From the NCBI GenBank assembly GCA_964019425.1, contig OZ025842.1, positions 558,001 to 622,000 of the forward strand: a stretch of DNA of 64,000 nt, given 5' to 3'. Under the pieces are notes generated by a model, which worked only from the letters and a program-made list of their open reading frames with translations, made no database searches and was not told where the DNA came from. Numbering within the stretch: the first letter of the stretch is position 1; each line of letters begins with the position of its first letter. This DNA is from Flectonema sp. DT1601. Taxonomy: Eukaryota > Euglenozoa > Diplonemea > Diplonemida > Diplonemidae. Both the position numbers and the translations under genes were made by a program. Positions 19,318 to 30,000 of this stretch are shown one piece after another.

Positions 19318-21045
19318 CCCTCTAATAAGAGGCAAAAAACCCTGTTTTTGAGAAAAATCGAAAAATTTGACAAAGGAGAAAAGGGGTGTGGGGAAAAATA
19401 CAAAAAAATTACAGGGTGAAAGACACCCCCCCGCGCATTGAAAAAAAACTGAGGTCAGCCCGCAAGGGGGCCAAAATAACTTGAGAAAATGCAACAACAG
19501 CCTAAAAAAACACTGTTACTTAGGACCCCTGGGTTCGCTTTGATTTTAGCAATGTTGTAGGAGTAGAGTGCTTCCGTTTCATGTTTTTCGGTGGGATATG
19601 ATTGTGTGTAGCAAAGGTATGGTTGTTGCAAACAGGGGCTGAATACTTGTCAATATTTTCGTGATATTGTTCGAAGCAGGGATCCATGCATAAGAAAACC
19701 TCGCTTTTTAAACAAGAAATCGATGACCTTACTTTTTTTGAGAACAAATCCGTGAACTGCAGTCCCCAAAAATACCGAATTTTCGTAGGTAGTGACATTT
19801 TGTGTGAGTTTGGTGTGTTCCGTGATCAATAAGTTGAGAACATAGCCTCTTTTTGAACTGAGCATATGTCCCGACGTCTTTTTCAGACTTCTTTTGGAGG
19901 GTGAAAACATTGAAGATAGAAATCTCTAACAAGTAGTGAAAGACTTTCAGGGTCCAGCGTTTTGTCATCAGAGTTCTTCTTGCCTTCCCCCTGATACCGT
20001 CTACTAGGTCAACACCACCCATCAGTTTGTTGTACTGATGGATCTGTACCAGTAAGTCGATGGTCACTTTTTGATAGATTTCCTTATTTTAGTCCATCAC
20101 GTGGCTGTCTCATAATTCTCCTCGAGAGGCAATGTGCTGAAGACATGTACTTCTTTTGGATTGTCCCTGAATTTATGTGATGCACATTGTGCTAGGACTG
20201 AAAGTACGAGGCAGAGAACTTCTCCACCCGTCCCTGCGCCTCCGCCTTATTAATCTCGGATCATTTGGGAACTATTGTTTCCCAAAAGCTGCGGATTTTG
20301 TAGAGCTTGTCAGTAGGTACGGGGTTGGTGACAGTGTAAAACTTTAGATTGGTTCGAATTTAGAGGAACCGATCTCAGGAAGCGAAGTGGGGTGTGTACG
20401 CCGGGTCTGATGTACCGTTCCTGTAATCTTAGGGTAATCTGAGATATTTGGCTTATCACAGAGACCCACGAGGATATTGAGTCCTAAAGAGAGTTTGAGT
20501 TCAGCTACGTTAAGATTGAGTGCCTAGTTGTTGCTGCAGTGCGAAATCATCTCATCACCTTTGGGGTGAACACAAGTTCAAATTTCTGCAGTTCCTTCAT
20601 CAATTTCAGGTCTGACATGTCCTGCAAGGACCGCCGAAACGTGTGTCGTCTTACCTTGGTGATTTTCTTGCTCCATTTCAGAGGGGAAATGCTTGGCTCT
20701 ATTGTACTCTTTTCATCGCTCGAAGAAGACTCAGGAGCACCCGAATCTGGGATAGGTGACCCTACTGAATCATTTTCGATGGAAATAGCTTTAGGGATTT
20801 TAATTTTTGGCTGAAAACATGGGATAGTCATGGGCAACCTGGCTAAGACTGTTCCCAGTGCAGAAAAAAAAAAATGAACTTTTTCTCAGAAAAAGCTGGT
20901 GATTTTTGCAGCACGATCCCACATAAAATTTGTCGTTTTTTGGCAGCTCTGGCTCCACCCTTGTACTCACAAGGTACATTTTTCCCATTTGTCAAAAAAA
21001 AAAAAACGCGAAAGGCCACTATAGTGGCCTTCAGGGCTTAAAGGG
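19318..21045 (-). mobile_element. Degraded piggyBac element, family 2
   Basis: It is flanked by TTAA (19314-19317 and 21046-21049), with ends CCCTCTAA and CTTAAAGGG. A GGCCACTATAGTGGCC palindrome lies at 21014-21029. Minus-strand pieces of a piggyBac transposase are visible. One (20067 down to about 19729) includes the motif YNKLMGGVDLVDG and a KRWTLKVFHYLLE segment, matching the third-Asp region of the intact element. Another (about 20837-20547) is an N-terminal acidic part followed by WSKKITKVRRHTFRR. The coding region is interrupted by several frameshifts and stops, so it is non-functional. Confidence 0.85.
19729..20067 (-). pseudogene. piggyBac transposase fragment (family 2)
   Basis: Contains YNKLMGGVDLVDG followed by RRTLMTKRWTLKVFHYLLEISIF. 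It is clearly homologous to residues 386-430 of the intact transposase at 12697-14424 but diverged. The surrounding frames are broken by frameshifts. Confidence 0.8.
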
Positions 21046-21049
21046 TTAA

Positions 21050-21563
21050 AAAGAAAAAAAATGGAAAATAGAAATTAGTCAACAAAGTCGAACGATAAAA
21101 AAAAACAATGATAACATTGTTTATTCTTTTTTTTTTTTATTTTTTTTTATATTCTTTTTTATTAATTTTGAAAAAAAAACAATCAGTTTAGCGTCTTGAC
21201 CAGGACGGAAAATAGAAAGTAATCGACATAGTCGATCGATAAAAAAAACAATGATAACATTGTTTATTCTTTTTTTTATTTTATTTTAAATTCTTTTTAT
21301 TTATTTTTTAAAGAAAAAAAACGGAAAATAGAAATTAGTCGACAAAGTCGAACGATAAAAAAAAACAATGATAACATTGTTTATTCTTTTTTTTGTATTT
21401 TTTTATATTCTTTTTTATTAATTTTGAAAAAAAAAACAATCAGTTTAGCGTCTTGACCAGGACGGAAAATAGAAAGTGATCGACATAGTCGATCGATAAA
21501 AAAACAATGATAACATTGTTTATTCTTTTTTTTTATTTTAAATTCTTTTTATTTATTTTTTAA
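21050..21563 (+). repeat. Satellite array, A+B units, + orientation
   Basis: Return of the two-monomer arrangement seen at 1-2935. Confidence 0.85.
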
Positions 21564-23303
21564 CCCTTACACCACCGTAAGAACCCCCAAAACGACGGGT
21601 CCAAAATTTTACTGTTTTTTCAAAAAGAGAAAAGGTACCCCCCCAGAAAACCTATGTACCAAACCGGACACAACTACTCCTACGGGTCAATAGCACCTGT
21701 CACCCACACACCTAACGGTGCGTACCTTGGTGCGTTGTTGCACATTCAGCAGAACTAACAAAGTCGGCAGTGTCGCAATAACGTACTCAACGGTTTCCAT
21801 TCATAGCAGCTGCATGTTATTCCCTTCCCGTATTTTGAAAGGGATGATGTTTCTGCGCAACATCATGTCAGAGGGAGCCCAAGTAAAGAGAATGCCAAAT
21901 CACGGCCGATATTAAATCGAAAAATCAGATTTTTCCCCTGTTTTTTGAGCTTGTAAAAGCCCTCTGTGGTCGCGGAAAATACACAAACAACCCGCAACAT
22001 GGCACAGCAGGTTCAGACACACAGGAGGATTACCGCATCGGGGTTGATAAGCTCGAAAAATACAAATAACATCGATCCCAGATCATGGAACTTCATTAGT
22101 AACAGTGCAGCTACTTAGATCAGACCGTGTTGGGCTGGATCTATAAACTTCCACCTCTTTACCCCACCAGCCTGGCATACTGGATTTTGGGAAGTTGGCG
22201 GTTTAGGAACATCACAAGGAATTTTGTAGTTTTGGAGAATGTGATACCTTTTGAAATATGGGTAAGCACAAAGCGCTTGGTTGCATCGCTCACAGTAATC
22301 TAGTGATTGTGCGCGCTTTGCGCGAACTGCACACTGACGAGCCTTTTCCATCTTTCCGGGTAGTGTCCCAAAGCTGGCTTGAGGCGATCAGGATTGATAC
22401 TGATTGTGGAGAAGGCGGTACTGATGGTGTTATTAATAGTGTCGGTGCCGCTCTGGTACGTTTAAATGTACCTAAGCTGCCCAAAACAAAGCCAATTTGA
22501 AGGATAAGAATCTCTTGCTTCTCCAGCCAGATTCACTACTATCCGTCCAAATTCCACCATGCCCACGTCGCATCAGGATAAAGGAATTCAAAATACACGT
22601 CTCCACTTCGGATCCTCATGCTCGGGAGCAGGTAATATCGCAGAGAAGTGTAAGTTCCTCGTATTTCGGCAAAGCGATTACGTGAAAACACTTGCGGAAA
22701 GAACAACAGGGGGGTCAACAGCATGTCATTCAAACCCCAGGAATCCCCCAGGTTAGATTTTATTGGGAGGCGCGTCAGTAGTGTTGTGCCAACAAAGGCC
22801 CTTCGCTCCTGCGTACTGGTTTTAAATTTTCTTCCCCTCTGTGAGGCATAGACCTCAGAGTTTTTCTTCATCAGCTGGAAAACTGACTATCCGAAGAAAA
22901 ACTCAAAAACCTGCAGCTCCGACTTGCGTGCAACTCCAATCTTTAACATTTCTTGGAAACGCGTTTTTATTCTTGGTAACCCTTGTTACCTCCCCTCCCC
23001 ATTTGGAGTCAGATACTTCGTCAAGTGACGAATCGGAGCACACCGACGATGGATTAACAAATACTGTTGCATCCTCATCAGAACTGTGGACCGACATATT
23101 TCCCAAGTTGATTTTGGCCAGCTTTAGCAAATGGAAAATTTACCATTTAATAAAAACTATTGCGGCGCAACACGTAAGGAACATAAAAGACATCGCAATA
23201 ATACCTCTCCCGTGAAATCGTTGTACTCAGAAATGCAAAATTTTCACTTAGCAAAAAAAAATTTTTTTTTCAGACTGATATATCAGCTCCGGTGGTGTAA
23301 GGG
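21564..23303 (-). mobile_element. Degraded piggyBac element, family 3
   Basis: It is flanked by TTAA (21560-21563 and 23304-23307), with perfect 14-bp TIRs CCCTTACACCACCG. A CTGATATATCAG palindrome lies at 23275-23286. Minus-strand coding remnants include an acidic N-terminal piece with SDSKWGGEVTRVTKN (about 23130-22903) and a C-terminal cysteine-rich piece with SLDYCERCNQALCAYPYFKRYH (about 22351-22115), the piggyBac zinc-binding tail. The coding region is interrupted by many changes. Confidence 0.85.
22115..22351 (-). pseudogene. piggyBac transposase C-terminal fragment (family 3)
   Basis: The cysteine-rich C-terminal motif (CERCNQALCAYPYFKRYH) corresponds to GCPGCKVFMCPIPCFGEYH of the intact transposase. 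It is isolated from the rest of the gene by broken frames. Confidence 0.75.
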
Positions 23304-23408
23304 TTAAAGAAAAAAAAAAAAACGGAAAATAGAAATTAGTCGACAAAGTCGAACGATAAAAAAAAACAATGATAACATTGTTTTTCCTTTTTTTTTTTTT
23401 TTTTTTAT
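23304..23408 (+). repeat. Satellite monomer (B), interrupted
   Basis: One B monomer ending in a T run where the next TIR element starts. Confidence 0.8.
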
Positions 23409-24178
23409 CATAGATGGAAGTGCCCTACAATTTGGAGGGCGTGTAGGGCGCTTGTAGGGCGCTTTTAATATAAATATTATTTTGGAGGGCGCTTTTTTTT
23501 ACCTTTTTTATTACTATAAGACAGCTAAATTGACGTCGACTTACACTGACGCACAAGTATTTTGACGCAGAAGCCAAAAAAAAATTTTGACATGCTTGGC
23601 AGTCTTTCGAAAAAGAGAAAAAAGGGTGTCACGGGGTTCGAACCCGAGACCTCCAGGTCATGGTTCGGAGGTCAACAATGGCAAAAACAATGGGCTACTC
23701 CTTGAGAGCTTCCGGAGCCTGCTACAATCCCTGAAGCTGAAACTCATTTCAGTGGACGATGCATCCCAGATCTACAAGGAGCTGATTAGCCCGCAGAATG
23801 CACCGAGTCGAATATAGAGGGATTCGAGGAGGGAGAGTGCATTCTTACTAACCTGTTAATAGGCCGGTCTTCATGGTACCTTGTGAGAAAAAAAAGAAGT
23901 TTACTGGTGGCAAGTAAACTGATATCCCAGAGACGCATTTGATCGGGCGAACCGGAGAAAAGTCAAATAAGATGCGATTCGACCCTCGCTGAGGGCAGGA
24001 GTGTGTCAAAATGAGCTCGGCATTATATTAAATTTGATTAAAAAAGCGCCCTACGCGCCCTCCAGCGCCCTATTTTGGCCCTATTTTGGCCCTACAATGG
24101 CCCTATTTTGGCCCTACAAATTTTTGTGGCTGATTTTCACCAGGCGCCCTCCAAATTTGGAGGGCACTTCCATCTATG
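23409..24178. mobile_element. 770-bp TIR element, non-autonomous
   Basis: The ends are about 34-bp inverted repeats: CATAGATGGAAGTGCCCT, then about 15 bp ending GGAGGGCG, with one mismatch and one indel. Subterminal short repeats are TAGGGCGC at the left and four TTTTGGCCCTA-type units at the right. The interior includes a tRNA B-box-like GGGTTCGAACCC. A TTTTAT flank is present on both sides, but the target is low complexity. The superfamily is not determined. A 76-codon ORF (23587-23817) has no recognisable domain. Confidence 0.75.
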
Positions 24179-24310
24179 TTTTATATTCTTTTTTATTAAT
24201 TTTGAAAAAAAAAAACAATCAGTTTAGCGTCTTGACCAGGACGGAAAATAGAAAGTGATCGACATAGTCGATCGATAAAAAAACAATGATAACATTGTTT
24301 ATTCTTTTTT
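24179..24310 (+). repeat. Satellite A monomer, + orientation
   Basis: Single A monomer between two TIR elements. Confidence 0.8.
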
Positions 24311-25328
24311 GGGAAAACCCCTAATCCGAACACAAAAGTTTCCGAAACCGCCAACTCTATACAAAAAAAAAATTTGTCACGGGAGAAACAATCCCCCAAT
24401 GAAAGAATTATAAAATTTATTTTTTGTTGCTGACACGGTGGCCCAGTGGGTGTTACCGCGGTCTTCTGAGGTGCAACTCGCGGGTTCGAACCCGGCTGCA
24501 AACCTTTTTTTTGTTTGCCTCAAAATGTCAACACAATGTTGAGTGACTAACTGTACTGACTAACTGTACTTGATAACTTGAGGAACTTGTTGATAACTTG
24601 AATACGAGGTTTTGTGCCGTCAGGTACAGACTGTTGCTGTGGCGAAGGTTATCCTGGCAAAGGTGGAGTTACAATCCTGCGCCCCGATGGCTCTTTGGCA
24701 CACGAAGATTGATTTTCCGATCATAAACAACAAGCCCTCCTTTGAATCACACACCACATTCGTTCGGTCAGGGTACGTCTTTGGGCCAATTAAGCGTCTG
24801 ACCAACGTTCCAGAGTGTCTGCCCCATATATCCATCCCCTCTGTGTCTTCCGTCCGGCTTCATCCCTGGAAGTCATTTTTGCATACAATGATTGATGCAT
24901 CTTCGTTTGGGCCTTTGTCAACAAGGTGCTTACATCCCTTCAGTGGGTGCTTGTACAGCTGTTGCCAATGTAAGGGCAGTTGGTACCACTGTAACACCCA
25001 CCTCCATAGAGACCACCTTAAACGATGTGCTGGTGGTTTCAGGCGGACGTGGTGCAAGAACGTCCAAAATAATCTGAGAAAAACTCTTTGTGAACTTGTC
25101 ACACGTCCCAAAAGTGTCTCCCATCAGAAGCAGGCATGTTTGTTTAGAAAAAATTGTGAGGAGATTTAAAATTACTCAACGCATTTTTCAGGGAAAAAAA
25201 AAAGTCTGCCTTAAATTCGGCAAGTTCGATTCCGGGTGGCGGATTTTTTAACCACAGGCCACAAGGCACTTTTTTTGTATAGAGTTGGCGGTTTCGGAAA
25301 CTTTTGTGTCTGGATTAGAGGTTTTCCC
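24311..25328. mobile_element. 1018-bp Mutator-like TIR element, non-autonomous
   Basis: TIRs of about 60 bp with three mismatches: GGGAAAACCCCTAATCC at the left and the complement of GGGAAAACCTCTAATCC at the right, continuing through CCGAAACCGCCAACTC. The candidate 9-bp target duplication TTCTTTTTT (24302-24310 and 25329-25337) would suit the Mutator superfamily, but the target is a T run. The interior has a tRNA-like segment (24432-24500) and about 650 bp open in more than one frame without a recognisable domain; it could be captured host sequence. Confidence 0.7.
24432..24500 (+). ncRNA. tRNA-like segment (A-box and B-box) inside the TIR element
   Basis: GGTGGCCCAGTGG resembles a pol III A box and GCGGGTTCGAACCCGGC a B box with a closed T arm. 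The rest does not fold into a convincing cloverleaf by eye, so this is more likely a tRNA-derived fragment than a working tRNA. Confidence 0.35.
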
Positions 25329-25518
25329 TTCTTTTTTTTTATTTTAAATTCTTTTTATTTATTCTTTAAAGAAAAGAAACGGAAAATAGAAATTAGTCGA
25401 CAAAGTCGAACGATAAAAAAAAAACAATGATAACATTGTTTATTCTTTTTTTTTTTTTTTTTTTTATATTCTTTTTTATTAATTTTGAAAAAAAAACAAT
25501 CAGTTTAGCGTCTTGATA
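25329..25518 (+). repeat. Satellite monomers, + orientation
   Basis: B then A monomer. The A monomer is cut inside its first hairpin (CGTCTTGA) by the next insert. Confidence 0.8.
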
Positions 25519-26021
25519 TTAGGCTCTCCAAAGACTTGTTCATACTCCTAATCAAGGGTTTTGAACTCACCCAATCAGACGTTGTTGTTGCCACTGCCTG
25601 GATATTATCCCTTACTACCCCGAACGCGTTTTTTAACTCGCGCAACTCACGCGTTTCCAATTTGCCACTATGGGCCGACCAGTATTTACTTCCGAGTTTC
25701 GATAATAGTCTATCGGCATAACCCTGTACCAGAATTTCTCTCCATTGCAACATGTTTGTTGCATCTGCTGCCAACTCGAGTTCTATACACTCGACATTCT
25801 CCGGCGATAACAAGCACACTTCTGCTCCTTTCCTTCTCAGCATATCATCCCTTTGTTGAATCTGGACTTGACACATCTGCTGGTTCTGTGCCAACAAGGT
25901 TAACACACTCGTCAATGTCGGGTCCACGCCTTGCGTGACCTGCTGCTGTTGTGCTTGATGGGGATACTGTGCCGCTTGTTGGGATTGTTGTGCTTGATGG
26001 GGATACTGTGCCGCTTGTTGT
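25519..26021 (-). pseudogene. Gln-rich fragment, possible gag-like part of a retroelement (fossil)
   Basis: A minus-strand open stretch of about 170 codons. A Gln-rich start has two copies of a QQAAQYPHQAQQ-type repeat, followed by a helical, charged region. No domain is recognised. Its position within satellite, next to transposon ends, and its composition suggest the structural-protein region of a retroelement such as the one at 9.2-12 kb. This is inference only. Confidence 0.3.
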
Positions 26022-26430
26022 GTCCACAGGTTACAAGGCACTTTTTTTGTATAGAGTTGGCGGTTTCGGAAACTTTTGTGTCTGGATTAGAGGTTTTCCC
26101 AAAAAAAATCTAAGTGAGAAACACTAGAAACACTTTGTAGCTATTAAGCTGAAAATAAAAAAATAAAAATTTCTAAGTGAGAAATACTTAGCAACTTCGA
26201 TCCCACTGGATCTCTCATCGTTCATAGTACCTGTGTGAAGTTATAAAATCAAAGGTAAACTATGAACTACAAATGACTTAGCCTTCAAAGGATGCATTAA
26301 ATCAAGTTTTCTTTGATAACTTACTGATACTGATACTGACAAGTGTAACCAAAAAAAAACTGCCTTGTGACCTGTGGTTAAAAAAGCTGTCACCCGGAAT
26401 CGAACTTGCCTAATTTAAGGCGAACTTTTT
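26022..26430. repeat. Scrambled fragments of the Mutator-like element and element X
   Basis: About 26022-26100 is the right end of the element at 24311-25328. 26101-26200 matches the hairpin-bearing body of element X (as 7010-7100). 26200-26285 matches its A unit (GATCCCACTGGATC to GACTTAGCC). About 26350-26430 is an inverted internal piece of the Mutator-like element (complement of about 25200-25270). This is a patchwork of broken copies. Confidence 0.7.
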
Positions 26431-26514
26431 TTGATGACAATTTTTCCTTGATCCACAATTTTTTTGTAGATCAAGGAAATGGAGAAGCAAAATACTTCCG
26501 TTGTATACAAAAAG

Positions 26515-26586
26515 TTCCCCGGCCGGGAATTGAACCCGGGTCTTCCGCGTGACAGGCGGAAATACTGACCTCTATACTACCGAGGA
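26515..26586 (-). tRNA. tRNA-Asp (GTC)
   Basis: The minus strand folds into a full cloverleaf: acceptor TCCTCGG/CCGGGGA (one T-G pair), D arm GTAT...GTAT, anticodon stem TCCGC/GCGGA with loop CTGTCAC (anticodon GTC), and T arm CCGGG-TTCAATT-CCCGG. This closely follows eukaryotic tRNA-Asp. A TTTTT run downstream of the 3' end would serve as a pol III terminator. The discriminator base appears to be A rather than the usual G of tRNA-Asp, so it could be a variant or decaying copy. Confidence 0.85.
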
Positions 26587-26598
26587 CTTAATTGAGAC

Positions 26599-26864
26599 AG
26601 TTTTTTTTTTTTTTTTTTTTTTAATCAACCCCCTTAGCAGACCTTTCACCCACCCGCTACAGTGGACGCCTTATAGGTGTGGTCTTTAGATTTTCAACAT
26701 ACCCTGGAGGGACTTCCAGTCCGTGAAGAGGGGCCTGGCCAATGACCAGTTCGGTACCGGCGGCTTTCGCCTGTGGCTGTCCCAAATTAGCTCAGTGGCG
26801 GAATCGAACCGAAGATCGTCCGAGTGGAGGGCCAACCCACTCACCACTGCGCCATAACTGGCCC
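26599..26864 (-). mobile_element. tRNA-derived SINE
   Basis: The minus strand starts GGGCCAGTTATGGCGCAGTG (A box TGGCGCAGTGG), has a B box GGTTCGATTCC about 60 nt on, then a body of about 170 nt, and ends in a poly(A) tail (the T run at about 26599-26622). Both flanks contain ACAGTTTT, a possible target duplication. The head is tRNA-like but not a foldable tRNA. Confidence 0.8.
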
Positions 26865-27002
26865 TAAAACAGTTTTATTTATTAAATAAAATAAACAGTT
26901 TCAGGTAGTAAAAAAAAAAAAAAAAAAAAAAAAATTAAAAAAAAAAAAAAAAAAAATTAATTTTTATTTATTTATTTATTTATTTATTTATTTTTTTTTT
27001 TT
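26865..27002. repeat. A/T homopolymer and (TTTA)n tract
   Basis: Long A and T runs followed by TTTATTTATTTA repeats. On the minus strand this is the probable A-rich 3' tail of the adjacent LINE. Confidence 0.7.
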
Positions 27003-30000
27003 GGTTACACTCGTTTGTGCTTCCAGACTCTTTGTTTTTGTTCTTTCCACTTCTTTGTTTTGTCTTTCTTTTATACTTTCTTTTGGTTTAAGTCTGACAA
27101 ATTGGAAAACACGGGAAACATAGGTAGGCTCCGCCTGAGGACGTAAGAAGAGCGGCAACGGGAAAAAATAAATGGTCACGCGTCCTTGAAATTGGACACA
27201 CGAAGCTAATTCGGTTACCATTCCTACCATCGATAAGGAAAAACAAAGAATCGAGCATATAACTAGAGCGGTGGTCAAAGACCACTTGAACAGCCCGAAG
27301 GCCTGCCCTCAAGAGAAATTTATAAGGAGAATAGGAGAAAAAGGAGACAGGAGTGTTGGAAGAGACACTGCGACAACACCGAAGGTGATGTGCAGTTACC
27401 CAACCAGGAGATGATTGATAATGATGAAAATACTAAAATAATAACAAATTGATATTGGCGACTACATGTCACCTACTTTACTTCCAAAGTCTAAGGTTAG
27501 ATGTTTGTTCCATCCACCTTATGATCAACGCGAGTGATGGAAGCCACGCCAAAGTGAAGAGAGCTTCAAGGTTAGGAATTTCGTTGGCAATAATAAGTTC
27601 TCGATCGCGATCCCACTTGCCGGTCAGTGTTGAGAAGCCCAGGATTTTGAACCTGGCCGAGTCGAGTTTGGGAGATTGACATCCCTGTAGCAGGTGAACC
27701 TGTGAGGACGATTCGCCACAAAATGGGCAGTCGATCGTCTTGCGCCAGTTCTGAATTAGCGGGTGACATCCTGTCCGGAAGTTCGCTATCCGTATCTCGT
27801 CGGCTCTTTCCATCCCAGGAGGGTATTTAACGGAACGGCCTCCGATGAGGTGTTTGTAGCAGGTGTAACCACTCACGTTAAGCAGATCCTTCTTGATGCA
27901 GCGCTTAACATGTGATGATCGCGAGAAGTAAGTGCCTTTGACTAGCACAGGTCGGATGTTCTTGTTGTGCGCTGCTTCCTTTGCAAGCGCGTCAACTTCA
28001 TCGTGAAACTCGATTCCAATGTGCGAGGGGATGAATTGCAAATGCACTTTCATCTCACACATGCGCAGGTATTCTAGTATCTTGAGGGACTCAGTATTCC
28101 TCTGTCTGCACCTTCCACCCAGCAGTTCATCCAGAAGGGATTTTGAGTCCGTGAATAACCTTACAGATCTCATTGAAGGATCTTTGCTAAACACTGTTCT
28201 CAGATGTCTAGCCGCGTTCTTCAGAGCATGTTGTTCAGCCCTGTAGCTGCAGTCAGCTTGATAAAGCCTAGACGCGTAAGCAGATCGAAGGCCGCTACGT
28301 GACTTGGCAATATGAGCCGCACCGGCCGCGCCGGAAGCAGAGTAGGAGCCATCGCAGTTGATTACCATGTCGACAGGAGGTAACGTTCCAATGTACGACA
28401 TGAATTTTTCTTTGTCCACCGCAGGGTTCGCGGACTTCGGAAATCCGCAGCCGTTGCTAATCCTAAGGTTTGTCGGAGATACCCAGGGTTCCATCGAGTC
28501 AGGCTGTACAAGGCACTGGCTTTCACGCTGGCTGTCAATGCCAGGAAGGAGGCCAGCCCAGTAGCTTTGGGTTGAGGCGAGTCTGTTGGTACTAGGTATC
28601 CAAGTCATGGCTTTATACCTGTAGTACGCTATCTTGGTTTGCTTTTCAATCTGACGTTTAAAAGGAAGCATGTCCGCTTCCCACAGTAGAAGTTCTCTCG
28701 GTGTGCACCTGCTGCATCCAGTAACCAGCCTGGCAACCTTCCTCAGTTCGAAATCAATACTATCAACGCTGTTGCTTATCAACCAACCAAAGCTATCGAG
28801 TGCATAAGAGATTCTCGCAGTTACGTAAAGGTTCTTGACCATATTTAGCGTTTTGTAGTCAAGATCATACGGTTGAAGGCATTGAAGCAGAGATATTCCC
28901 TTTTTCAGTTCTTCATGAATCTTAGCCACCTGTTTGTGGAAAGTGAGTCTGTCGTCGATGTGAACCCCGAGGTATTTCACTGAGTCCACGATTGGCAACA
29001 GAAATGCGGTTTTAAATCTGGCTTTCACCACCATCACGTTGTCTTCGAGAACAATATTCCGCAACATCACGTTGTCAAGTTCGTCTTGCGTTTTGATCGG
29101 AGTTCCATCAACCTCGAGAATAGTTTCGCCGCTTTGAAGCGTGGGTCTAGAAGAGTTTAAGTTGATACTCTTTTCAATGTCACTATAGTCCATTTTGATA
29201 ACGTTTTCCACAACAGATCTGGAAAATAGTAATTCGCGATTGCAGGTGTCGTTGAGAATCGTATCCTTCGTACGGACTTTCATCTTAAGAGCACAGGTCT
29301 TTGAGACCGACAGGGCCATGTCGTTGTCAGAACACCATTGATCCACTTTATCAAGTATTATTTGAGCATTTGAAAGAGCTTCTTCCATGTTATGTCCAGA
29401 TACTACACATGCCGTATCATCCGCATACAGAGCAGACGTCGTTGTTTCTTTCTCCAGTTCCAAAATCTTGCAGAGGTCATCAACGTAGATAAGATAGAGA
29501 AGAGGACCCAGGATCGATCCCTGTGGAACCCCCTTAGCCAGAGTACGGAATTCGCTAAGATAACCATTCGCTTCAACTCTAACCTTCCTGTTTGTAAGAA
29601 AGTCTGTGATCCATCTGATAATAACATTCGGAACACCCATCTTTACCAATTTTAATAAAAGTATCTTATGGTTGATCCTGTCAAACGCAGCAGTAAAATC
29701 AAACGATAAGAACACCGATCTCTTTCTCTTCATGTGCATCCTTACGACGGCATCTACCAAAACGGTGATCTGTTCGCAGGTATTTCTCCCCCTTCTGAAA
29801 CCAGCCTGTAGTGGGCTGAGTGACGAATGTTTAGTGAGCCAGTGCATGAGTCGGTCATACACGAGCCTCTCCGCAAGTTTCCCAACAACCGAGGTGAGCG
29901 TAATGGGTCTGAAACTCTTCAGTTCATTCCGAGGTTTTCCAGCCTTGAACATAGGCTTGATTAAACCTTGTTTCCACTTTTTTTCACATCCCCCCTGTCT

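Noticed and set aside
25200-25260. tRNA gene around AAGTTCGATTCCGGG
   Set aside because: Only a B-box-like arm is present; no cloverleaf, and it lies inside the Mutator-like element.
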